Assembly: GCA_019237175.1 (NCBI GenBank)
Contig: JAFAHP010000288.1
Location: 1-10,321 of the forward strand
Direction of reading: 5' to 3'
DNA length: 10,321 nucleotides
Source: Alphaproteobacteria bacterium
Lineage (GTDB): Bacteria > Pseudomonadota > Alphaproteobacteria > ATCC43930 > CGMCC-115725
Numbering within the stretch: position 1 is the stretch's first letter; every line of letters begins with the position of its first letter. Under the pieces are notes generated by a model that worked only from the letters and a program-made list of their open reading frames with translations, made no database searches and was not told where the DNA came from. Positions 1 to 5,882 of the stretch are shown in pieces. Position numbers and translations under genes: made by a program.

Positions 1-253
1 AAGGTCTTTGCTGAGCATCGCGCCGTGTAACCTCGATCAAGGTGTCCATAGCTCCGCTGCCGGTTTGCGTGGAGCAGATGACACGCGAGTTTGCCGGCGA
101 GCGCCAAGATACTTTCCCGCGCACCAGGGGAGGTAAAGCTGGCAGACGGGGACAAGCGAGCTCGGTGCCGATCTCCAACTTACCTGGCCGCCATATCGGC
201 TGATGCCCTTTCGGCCCGATAGACAAAATTCTTGCGATGTCACTAACCTGAGG
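1..253. other. No supported gene
   Basis: I see no recognisable gene here. A minus-strand open frame of 68 codons (37-243) has no family resemblance, no convincing ribosome site and an amino-acid mix unlike the neighbouring proteins. An ATG at 49-47 opens a leftward frame (MDTLIEVTRRDAQQRP) that runs off the window edge, preceded by GGAG only two bases away. It could be the start of the next gene but is too short to judge. A 6-bp inverted repeat (194-199 with 216-221) lies downstream of the tRNA but has no T-run, so it is not a clear terminator. Confidence 0.5.
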
Positions 254-330
254 TGGTAGCGGGGGAGGGATTTGAACCCCCGACCTTGGGATTATGATTC
301 CCCTGCTCTAACCAGCTGAGCTACCCCGCC
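254..330 (-). tRNA. tRNA-Met (anticodon CAT), elongator type
   Basis: The 77-base sequence on the minus strand folds as a tRNA: a 7-bp acceptor stem closed by a G1-U72 wobble, a 4-bp D stem, a T stem with loop TTCAAAT, discriminator A73 and an encoded CCA (254-256). The anticodon CAT lies at 296-294 in the loop ATCATAA. The first pair is G-U rather than the C-A mismatch typical of initiator tRNA, and the anticodon stem lacks the three consecutive G-C pairs next to the loop seen in initiators, so I read it as elongator Met. A CAT anticodon can also belong to the lysidine-modified Ile2 tRNA, which is less likely here because the body resembles alphaproteobacterial elongator Met. One oddity is that position 27:43 is G-A, leaving the anticodon stem with four pairs. 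It lies 35 bases downstream of mnmA on the same strand. Confidence 0.95.
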
Positions 331-340
331 GCGGGGCCCG

Positions 341-369
341 GATATAGGAGATGGCAGGGTAAGGGTCAA
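341..369 (-). promoter_or_regulatory. Candidate sigma-70 promoter of the tRNA-Met gene
   Basis: On the minus strand TTGACC (369-364) and TATATC (346-341) are separated by 17 bases, a good housekeeping-type arrangement. The predicted start is near 334, four bases before the mature tRNA 5' end. The stretch between the -10 and the tRNA is solid G/C, the sort of discriminator associated with stringent control of stable RNA genes. The -35 element overlaps the mnmA stop codon (368-366). This was found by eye only. Confidence 0.55.
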
Positions 370-1520
370 GTCGCCGCGGCCCCTTGCGCCGACTGCGACC
401 CGGGGCCTCGGCGGATCCAGCCGCCGCCGAGCACGCGTTCGCCGTCGTAAAGAACGGCCGCTTGGCCGGGCGCCACAGCTGCCATTGGCGCGTCGAGGAC
501 AAGCTCAGCTGTTCCACCAGCGCCGGTCGGATAGAGCGTCGCCATGACCGGCGGCTGCGCCGAACGCAGCTTTGCGGCGAGCCGCGCGCCTCCCTTTGCC
601 GGCGGCTCACCCGGCAACCAGTTGAGTTCGCTGATGTTCACGTGGATTTCCGCGAGGGCGGCACGGGGGCCGACAACGACACGCCGCGTTTCGGGTTCGA
701 TCGCCAGCACATGCAACCGCTCGGCCGCGGCGATCCCCAACCCCTTGCGCTGCCCGACAGTGAAATAGACAATGCCGGGATGACAGCCGAGCACGCGGCC
801 GTCACGGTCTACAATGTCGCCCGGCTCGGCGGCATCGGGCCGCAACCGTGCGACAAGGCTCGCATATGAGCCTTGCGGCACAAAGCAGATATCCTGGCTG
901 TCAGGCTTGTCGGCGACGGCGAGCCCAAAGCGCCGCGCTAGAGCGCGGGTCTCGTCCTTGGCAAGGCCACCCAACGGGAACCGCAAAAAATCGAGTTCGG
1001 CGCGCGTCGTTGCAAACAGGAAATAGCTCTGATCGCGCGCCGAATCGCGGGCTCGGTGCAGTTCGGGTCCGTTGCGGCCGGCGACCCGGCGCACGTAATG
1101 GCCGGTCGCGAGCGCGGATGCGCCCAGATCGCAGGCAACGGTTAGGAGATCGCGAAACTTGATCCGCTGGTTGCAGCGAATGCACGGCACCGGGGTTTCG
1201 CCGCGGCGATAGGTGTCGACGAAATCATCAACCACTTCCTCGCGAAACCGGCGCTCGTAATCGAGCACATAATGTGCGATGCCGAGCCGCTCGGCCACTT
1301 GCGCTGCGTCGTGGATGTCCTGCCCGGCGCAGCAAGCGCCTCGGCGGCCAAGAGCGGCGCCATGATCGTAAAGCTGCAACGTGACCCCGACGACCTCGAA
1401 CCCGTGCTCAACCAGCAGCGCTGCCGTCACCGAGGAATCGACGCCGCCCGACATCGCGACAACGATGCGGTGGTCGCACGGATTTCCGGCAAGATCGATG
1501 TCTTGCAAGGATGTAATCAT
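366..1520 (-). CDS. mnmA: tRNA-specific 2-thiouridylase MnmA
   Basis: MnmA adenylates U34 of Lys, Glu and Gln tRNAs and replaces the 2-oxygen with sulfur received as a persulfide from a cysteine desulfurase, directly or through relay proteins, in the cytosol. In 384 residues from the ATG at 1520, the PP-loop SGGVDSS lies at about 24-30. The catalytic cysteine pair is visible as C116 in CNQRIKF and C212 in DSQDIC. The GACCAGQDIHDA segment near 61-72 is typical of alphaproteobacterial members, and TVGQRKGLGI marks the central domain. Length is normal for the family. A TTG at 1529 would add MAT, but it lies inside a -10 box (1529-1534), so I prefer the ATG. No ribosome site precedes it; the predicted transcript start is 1-3 bases upstream, which suggests a leaderless message. 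It is separated from tenA by a strong inverted repeat and sits at the end of a sulfur-mobilisation cluster, fitting its need for desulfurase sulfur. Confidence 0.96.
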   Translation of the reverse strand: MITSLQDIDLAGNPCDHRIVVAMSGGVDSSVTAALLVEHGFEVVGVTLQLYDHGAALGRRGACCAGQDIHDAAQVAERLGIAHYVLDYERRFREEVVDDFVDTYRRGETPVPCIRCNQRIKFRDLLTVACDLGASALATGHYVRRVAGRNGPELHRARDSARDQSYFLFATTRAELDFLRFPLGGLAKDETRALARRFGLAVADKPDSQDICFVPQGSYASLVARLRPDAAEPGDIVDRDGRVLGCHPGIVYFTVGQRKGLGIAAAERLHVLAIEPETRRVVVGPRAALAEIHVNISELNWLPGEPPAKGGARLAAKLRSAQPPVMATLYPTGAGGTAELVLDAPMAAVAPGQAAVLYDGERVLGGGWIRRGPGSQSAQGAAAT

Positions 1521-1528
1521 TGTCGCCA

Positions 1529-1556
1529 ACTATAGGGATGCGCAACGCGGTTTCAA
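1529..1556 (-). promoter_or_regulatory. Candidate sigma-70 promoter of mnmA
   Basis: TTGAAA (1556-1551; one mismatch to TTGACA) and TATAGT (1534-1529; one mismatch to TATAAT) are 16 bases apart on the minus strand. Initiation 6-8 bases past the -10 falls at 1521-1523, so the mRNA would begin essentially at the ATG (1520). The -10 box contains part of the alternative TTG start codon. It suggests that mnmA has its own promoter in addition to any read-through from tenA. Confidence 0.55.
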
Positions 1557-1561
1557 CTGTG

Positions 1562-1607
1562 GACGCTTGCGGTTGCCACCGCACAAGCGCACTCAACCGC
1601 AAGCGTC
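1562..1607. repeat. 14-bp perfect inverted repeat (hairpin) at the tenA/mnmA junction
   Basis: Arms 1562-1575 (GACGCTTGCGGTTG) and 1594-1607 are exact reverse complements around an 18-base loop. In the minus-strand transcript the first arm encodes the last residues of TenA (Asp-Ala-Cys-Gly and most of the stop codon), and the second lies just upstream of the mnmA promoter. No run of T follows, so it is not a canonical intrinsic terminator. It could be a Rho-assisted or partial terminator, an mRNA 3'-end stabiliser, a processing site, or a dispersed palindromic element. Confidence 0.7.
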
Positions 1608-2264
1608 GAGACCCATCTGCCAGAAATTGGTTTCGAGCCGAGTGGCGCTCGCGAAATTGGCGGCGAGAGATGGGAAGCGGCCCTCACCGCCGCGTCGGAC
1701 AAATTGCTCATCGAGAGCCGTTTGGGCTTCGCGCGCGAGATCCTGATAGTCCGCACCGGCGTAGATTTCGAGCCATTCGCGATAGGGATTGCCATCGAGC
1801 CTCGTGCCGGCATCGGTCATGCGCCCGGATGCTATGACCGCGTAGCCGATAATGCACGGCGCCAAAGCAGTTTCGAGATCGAGCCGGTCGCCGGCGAGGC
1901 CGCGATCGAGAACGAACCGGGTGTAAGCGGTGGTCGCGATGGCCTCGGGCTCGGCTGCCATGGCCGTCGCCGATAATCCCCAGCCGCGGCAATATTCGAC
2001 GTGAAGCTCGATCTCGACGTCGAGCGTTGCAGCGACCAGGCGCTGGGCCCGGCGCATTTCGGCAAGCGTGTCGGATTTATAGATTGCAAGCCCCCAGGCG
2101 CGCGCGAAATGCATCAGAAACAGATAATCCTGGATCAGATAGCGGCGAAAGCACACTTCCGGCAACGACCCGCTGGCGAGACGGCGCACAAACTCGTGGT
2201 TGGTGTACGCTCGCCACGGTTCCGCTGCAGCCGCGACCAGCCGCGAGAAGAGAACATCGGCCAT
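1593..2264 (-). CDS. tenA: TenA-family aminopyrimidine aminohydrolase / thiaminase II
   Basis: TenA enzymes hydrolyse 4-amino-5-aminomethyl-2-methylpyrimidine, a thiamin breakdown product, to the hydroxymethylpyrimidine used to rebuild thiamin, and can also cleave thiamin. They are cytosolic helical homotetramers. From the ATG at 2264 the product is 223 residues, a normal family length. Conserved points matching characterised TenA proteins: D46 in YLIQDYLFL, catalytic C137 in APCIIGYA, Y161 in NPYREW and E211 in LETNFWQM. The cysteine makes it the TenA_C type. A TTG at 2288 would add eight residues and overlap the fdx stop. I prefer the ATG, 16 bases after that stop, although neither start has a strong ribosome site. 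It follows fdx closely and is probably cotranscribed with it. TenA in an Fe-S/sulfur operon fits a link to thiamin, whose thiazole needs desulfurase sulfur, but that link is inference. Confidence 0.9.
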   Translation of the reverse strand: MADVLFSRLVAAAAEPWRAYTNHEFVRRLASGSLPEVCFRRYLIQDYLFLMHFARAWGLAIYKSDTLAEMRRAQRLVAATLDVEIELHVEYCRGWGLSATAMAAEPEAIATTAYTRFVLDRGLAGDRLDLETALAPCIIGYAVIASGRMTDAGTRLDGNPYREWLEIYAGADYQDLAREAQTALDEQFVRRGGEGRFPSLAANFASATRLETNFWQMGLDACG

Positions 2265-2280
2265 CGGCCGATCCGCGGTT

Positions 2281-2613
2281 TTAGCCAATCAGCAGGCCAC
2301 GAGTTGCGGCCGGCAGTCGTACCGTCAGCCCGTCGAGCTCCTCAGTGATGATGATTTGGCAGCCCAGCCGCGAGGTCTTGCTGAGATTGAAAGCAAGGTC
2401 GAGCATGTCTTCCTCGTCCTCGCTCGCCTCTTTCAACAGCTCGTACCATTCGGGATCGACAATCACGTGACAAGTCGAGCACGCGAGCGAGCCTTCGCAG
2501 GCACCTTCGATATCGACACCATGACGATGGGCGACTTCGAGCACCGACAAGCCAAGCGGAGCGTCGACCTCGCGCGGTGTGCCGTCTCGTTCGATAAACG
2601 TTATCGTCGGCAT
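2281..2613 (-). CDS. fdx: Isc-type [2Fe-2S] ferredoxin
   Basis: This is a 110-residue electron carrier of the adrenodoxin/Isc-Fdx type, which supplies electrons for Fe-S cluster assembly in the cytosol. The four cluster ligands have the family spacing: C39, C45, C48 and C85 (C-x5-C-x2-C-x36-C), in the contexts GACEGSLACSTC and RLGC. The acidic stretch EASEDEEDMLD (about 63-73) is the usual partner-docking helix. I chose the ATG at 2613, whose A of ATG is shared with the upstream stop (TAATG); GGGGGAG eight bases before it, inside the upstream gene, is its ribosome site. A GTG at 2622 would add three residues and is unlikely. The one-base overlap implies translational coupling to the preceding HscA-like gene, as fdx is coupled to hscA in ordinary isc operons. 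Confidence 0.95.
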   Translation of the reverse strand: MPTITFIERDGTPREVDAPLGLSVLEVAHRHGVDIEGACEGSLACSTCHVIVDPEWYELLKEASEDEEDMLDLAFNLSKTSRLGCQIIITEELDGLTVRLPAATRGLLIG

Positions 2614-3068
2614 TATTCGCACTCCCCCAGCGGCCGCGGCGCCAGATCTTCAGCCACCACTGCGGCGGCTGCCGCCGGCGCGGTCCCGGGCGCGAGATCG
2701 GTTCGAGCAGCGAGGCGCAATACCACAAGGCTGGCTTGTTCCGCCGCAGAGGCTATGTTCACGGTGGACGTTTCGTTCGCCGTCGCCGCCACAACGATGA
2801 CGGCATGGGTAACCGGACGTGCAAGTGCGCGTTCGGCGCGGAGCCGCGCGCCCTCGAACAGCGCCTGCCACTCGGCGACCGCAGCATCATAAGGCGGCAC
2901 CGCCAGCGCTAGCTCAAAGCCTGAGCGATCCGCGAGGATTTCGCTATTGCCGCCGACCGCTATGGCGATCTCGGCTGCCGCGCCGGACGCATCGATGCCG
3001 ATCGCGGCCCCCGGGGCGTGCTGGTCGGCTGGTCCACCCTCCGGCTCTTCGATCTGAAATAGTTTCAC
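2613..3068 (-). CDS. Degenerate mini-HscA: fragmentary Hsp70 ATPase-domain protein at the hscA position
   Basis: This is an intact 151-codon gene with no normal annotation-level match that I know. Residues 1-60 line up with the N-terminus of Isc chaperone HscA. MKLFQIEEPE matches the HscA opening MALLQISEP, AAIGID matches AAGID, and SEILADRSG matches AETLADHEG of the E. coli protein as I recall it. Residues about 70-117 match a later HscA segment: THAVIVVAA against the strand DGVVITVPA, then a helix, then LVVLRL against LHVLRL just before NEPTAAA. The intervening stretch (about 75 residues, including the phosphate-handling Lys region) and everything after it are missing. The DLGTTNS nucleotide loop has become DASGAAA and NEPTAAA has become AARTDLA, so ATP hydrolysis is not expected. 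The Ala/Val-rich C-terminus ends with GECE. I chose GTG at 3068 because GAGG lies seven bases before it; an upstream in-frame start at 3092 lacks one. It sits between iscA and fdx, exactly where hscB-hscA belong, and its 3' end carries the fdx ribosome site. The open frame suggests it is translated rather than a dead pseudogene. Its function is unknown. Confidence 0.7.
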   Translation of the reverse strand: MKLFQIEEPEGGPADQHAPGAAIGIDASGAAAEIAIAVGGNSEILADRSGFELALAVPPYDAAVAEWQALFEGARLRAERALARPVTHAVIVVAATANETSTVNIASAAEQASLVVLRLAARTDLAPGTAPAAAAAVVAEDLAPRPLGECE

Positions 3069-3141
3069 GCTACTGCCTCGATAGGCCCCCACTCTTATAC
3101 GGTGCGAGCGGCTTTATCATCCGCGCAACAGACGATATTTG

Positions 3142-3483
3142 TCAGACGTGAAAAGATTCGCCGCAGCCACAACGGCCCTTTTCGTTTGGGTTGCGAAAAG
3201 TAAAGCCGCTTTGCAGCTTCTCTTCGACGTAATCCATTTCGGTGCCAAGGATGAACATGACGGCTTTGGGATCGATTAGGACGGTAACACCCTTGTCTTC
3301 GACGACCTCGTCAAACTTACCCTTTTCATCAGCATATTCGAGTGTATAGCTGAGTCCAGAGCAGCCCCGTGCCCGCACGCCGACCCTTACCCCGACCGAA
3401 GGCTTGCCGCGCTTTGCAAGCAACGCCTGTATCCGTTGCGCCGCGGCTTCCGTGACTATCAGCGCCTGCGTTCTCGGCCTCAT
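3142..3483 (-). CDS. iscA: A-type Fe-S carrier IscA
   Basis: This is a 113-residue A-type carrier that binds iron or a [2Fe-2S]/[4Fe-4S] cluster and passes it to target apoproteins. The three ligand cysteines are present: C41 in RGCSGLSYTLEY, and C105 and C107 in the C-terminal GRCGCGESF. GTEMDYVEEKL (about 80-90) resembles the mitochondrial ISCA1/IscA subgroup rather than ErpA. The start is ATG at 3483 with GGAG six bases upstream. It follows the IscS-like desulfurase by 27 bases, the place where iscU would normally intervene. A 73-base gap to the next gene holds no hscB and only weak promoter-like matches. Confidence 0.95.
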   Translation of the reverse strand: MRPRTQALIVTEAAAQRIQALLAKRGKPSVGVRVGVRARGCSGLSYTLEYADEKGKFDEVVEDKGVTVLIDPKAVMFILGTEMDYVEEKLQSGFTFRNPNEKGRCGCGESFHV

Positions 3484-3510
3484 CCATCTCTCCGGTGCCA
3501 GACTAGATGA

Positions 3511-4740
3511 TTAAGTAGGGTCGCCTGCATCTTGTCGCATCCCGGTTTCTTCTCTAAGCCGGGCGGCCGCCGCGGCCAGTGCGTCGATGGCGAAGTCGAC
3601 CTCTGCCCCGGTGTTGAACCGCCCGAGCCCGATACGGATGGCGGAATTGGCCATCTCCTCGGACTGGCCCAGCGCACGCAGCACATAGGACGGCTCGATC
3701 GTCGCCGAAGTGCAGGCCGAGCCGGTCGAGATCGCGATCGAGGGACACGCCTCGATCAGCGACGGCGCTGCAATTCCCGGAAGGCTGAGATTGAGATTAC
3801 CAGGCAGACGCCGGTCGGGATCGCCGTTGAGACGGAGCCCGGGAACCCGCCGTGCCAGCCCGCGATGCAATCGGTCGCGTAATTGGCGCAACCGTGCGGC
3901 TTCCTCCCCCATCTCATCGGCGGCGATGACCGCGGCGCGGCCAAGCCCGACACAAAGCGGCGTCGGCAACGTGCCGGAGCGCAGGCCGCGCTCTTGTCCT
4001 CCCCCATCGATCAGCGGCAGCAAGCGGACCCGCGGGCGGCGTCGAACATAAAGCACGCCAACCCCTTTCGGGCCGTAGAACTTGTGGCCGGATATCGACA
4101 TAAGATCGATGCGCATGGCCTCGACGTCCAGCGGGATCTTGCCCGCCGCCTGCGCCGCGTCGGTATGGAACAGCACGCCGCGCGCGCGGCACAGGGCGCC
4201 GATTTCGGCAAGCGGCTGGATCACTCCGATCTCGTTATGCGCTGCGAGAACCGATACCAGCAGGGTGCGATCGGTCAGCGCGGCCGCGAGTTTGTCGAGC
4301 GCGACGAGTCCGTCGGACTCAACCGCGACATAAGTGACGGCAAACCCTTCGCGTTCCAATTGCACACAGCTTTCGAGCACGCATTTGTGCTCGGTCGTCA
4401 AGGTGACGATATGGTCGCGAACCCGCCTCGTCCCAGGATGAGCCCGGACGAAATGCGCCACACCCTTAGTTGCGAGATTATTGGCCTCTGTCGCGCCTGA
4501 GGTGAACACGATCTCGCGCGGATCGGCACGGATCAGTGCGGCAATCTGCGCGCGGGCGTGCTCGACCGCGTCCGCCGCAACATGACCATAGCGATGACTG
4601 GTGCTATGTGGATTGCCAAAATGTTCGGTGAAATAAGGCAGCATTGCCTCCACGACGCGCGGGTCCACCCGGGTTGTCGCCTGATTGTCGAGGTAGATCG
4701 GCAGCGCGTTCGGGGCGGCGCGGTTCGGGATTGAACTCAT
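3511..4740 (-). CDS. iscS: IscS-type cysteine desulfurase lacking the usual IscU-binding tail
   Basis: This PLP enzyme converts cysteine to alanine and carries the sulfur as a persulfide for Fe-S clusters, thiolated tRNA and cofactors. In 409 residues, YLDNQATTRVDPRVVEAM opens the fold, SGATEANNLA (81-90) helps bind PLP phosphate, H118 stacks on PLP, K220 in SISGHKFYGPKG is the Schiff-base lysine, and C343 in TGSACTSATIEPSYVL is the persulfide cysteine on the mobile loop. All active-site elements of group I IscS are intact. After RLRE the protein ends in TGMRQDAGDPT. The roughly 20-residue PLWEM...VDL...EW..H tail of E. coli IscS, in the region that contacts IscU, is absent. I chose ATG at 4740 because it overlaps the upstream stop (ATGA) and has GGGAGG about ten bases before it. 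An in-frame extension to 4794 lies inside the previous gene. No iscU follows. Confidence 0.94.
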   Translation of the reverse strand: MSSIPNRAAPNALPIYLDNQATTRVDPRVVEAMLPYFTEHFGNPHSTSHRYGHVAADAVEHARAQIAALIRADPREIVFTSGATEANNLATKGVAHFVRAHPGTRRVRDHIVTLTTEHKCVLESCVQLEREGFAVTYVAVESDGLVALDKLAAALTDRTLLVSVLAAHNEIGVIQPLAEIGALCRARGVLFHTDAAQAAGKIPLDVEAMRIDLMSISGHKFYGPKGVGVLYVRRRPRVRLLPLIDGGGQERGLRSGTLPTPLCVGLGRAAVIAADEMGEEAARLRQLRDRLHRGLARRVPGLRLNGDPDRRLPGNLNLSLPGIAAPSLIEACPSIAISTGSACTSATIEPSYVLRALGQSEEMANSAIRIGLGRFNTGAEVDFAIDALAAAAARLREETGMRQDAGDPT

Positions 4741-5882
4741 GCGGCGCGCGCCTCCCTCGAATCGCCGCGCCGGCGGCGGTAAAGCGCAGTCCAAGATTGG
4801 ACAAACCGATCGACATCGGCCTCGCGGGTGCTCCAGCCGAGGCTTACACGGATCGTCGATAATGCGATTTCGGCAGGGATCCCCATCGCGGCCAAGACAT
4901 GGCTCGGTCCGACCTTGCCAGACGAGCAGGCGGCCCCGGCGCTGACCATGACACCGTCGAGATCGAGGGCAATGACCTGGGTCGCCGCAGCCATCCCGGG
5001 CATCGCAATTGCCGCTGTGTTGGGTAGGCGCGGTGCTTCGGCGCCTACTATGACTGCATCCGGCGCCGCCGCAACGATCTCGGCCTCAAGCGCGTCACGC
5101 AGCGCATTTACCCGATCATAACTCGCGATCTCGTCCGCGGCTGCGGCGGCAGCCGCGGCAAAGCCGGCGATCGCCGGAACATTCTCGGTGCCGGCGCGGC
5201 GTCCGCGTTCCTGGCCACCGCCGCGCAGGACCGGCATCAGCTCGATCTCGCCCATCGCGACAAGCGCACCGGCACCGGCGGGACCCCCAAGCTTGTGCGC
5301 GGACAAGGTCAAAAGATCGGCACTAATTGTCCCCACATCGAATGCAATTTTCCCCGCCGCTTGCACGGCATCGCAGTGGAACAGAGCGCCGTGCGCATGG
5401 GTCAGCGCGGCGATCTCGGCGGCCGGCTGCATCACGCCGGTCTCGTTGTTGGCAAACATCACCGATACCAGCGCCGGTCTGTCGTCGGCATCGAGCTGGC
5501 GAGCGAGGGCGTCGAGCTGGATGACGCCATCGCGATCGACTGCGATCCGTTCGGCTGCGGGCACAACACGCAACACGGAATCGTGCTCGACGGCCGAAAC
5601 CAGGACACGCTCGCGCCCGGTGCCGATCAAGGCCAAATGATTGGCTTCAGTCCCGCCGCTGACAAAGATGATGTTGGCGGGCGCCGCGCCGATCAGCGCC
5701 GCCACCGCCGCGCGCCCGTGCTCCACCGTCCGCCGGGCGGCCCGGCCCCAACGATGAACCGAAGACGGGTTGCCGCAGCACGCCAATGCTTCGGTAACCG
5801 CCGCTAGCGCTTCCCGGCGCAACGGGGCGGTCGCGTTCCAATCAAGATAGGTTTCGGGGCGGAACCCGCTTCGCCTGCTCAT
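4737..5882 (-). CDS. NifS-like cysteine desulfurase (first of a tandem pair)
   Basis: This second, diverged group I cysteine desulfurase releases sulfur from cysteine through PLP chemistry. From the ATG at 5882 it has 381 residues. YLDWNATAPLR is near the N-terminus, SGGTEANHLAL at about 75-85, H99 in VEHDSV, K197 in LSAHKLGGPAG as the PLP lysine, and C319 in SAGAACSSGKVGPSHVL as the persulfide cysteine. The GAACSSG loop and generally NifS-like sequence separate it from its downstream IscS-like neighbour, so the two are old paralogues rather than a fresh duplication. The start overlaps the iscR stop as ATGA. A TTG at 5924 would extend it 14 residues into iscR and is unlikely. A NifS-like desulfurase directly after iscR is a known alphaproteobacterial arrangement, found in front of both isc and suf genes. 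I leave the symbol blank because nifS and iscS are both used for this type. Confidence 0.93.
   Translation of the reverse strand: MSRRSGFRPETYLDWNATAPLRREALAAVTEALACCGNPSSVHRWGRAARRTVEHGRAAVAALIGAAPANIIFVSGGTEANHLALIGTGRERVLVSAVEHDSVLRVVPAAERIAVDRDGVIQLDALARQLDADDRPALVSVMFANNETGVMQPAAEIAALTHAHGALFHCDAVQAAGKIAFDVGTISADLLTLSAHKLGGPAGAGALVAMGEIELMPVLRGGGQERGRRAGTENVPAIAGFAAAAAAAADEIASYDRVNALRDALEAEIVAAAPDAVIVGAEAPRLPNTAAIAMPGMAAATQVIALDLDGVMVSAGAACSSGKVGPSHVLAAMGIPAEIALSTIRVSLGWSTREADVDRFVQSWTALYRRRRGDSREARAA

Noticed and set aside
1..49. Leftward ATG at 49 as the start of another gene
   Set aside because: Only 16 codons are visible, the GGAG is too close to the ATG, and the residues are not recognisable.
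194..221. Inverted repeat TATCGG...CCGATA downstream of the tRNA as terminator
   Set aside because: Only 6 bp with a 16-base loop and no T-run on either side.
2200..2892. 230-codon plus-strand frame across fdx and the HscA-like gene
   Set aside because: Antisense to coupled genes with ribosome sites; Ser/Arg/Ala-rich with no recognisable domain.
3069..3141. Possible promoter (TATAAG) or small gene between iscA and the HscA-like gene
   Set aside because: No -35 at a sensible distance and no open frame with a ribosome site; no hscB remnant is visible.
3883..4500. 205-codon plus-strand frame
   Set aside because: Antisense shadow of the IscS-like gene.
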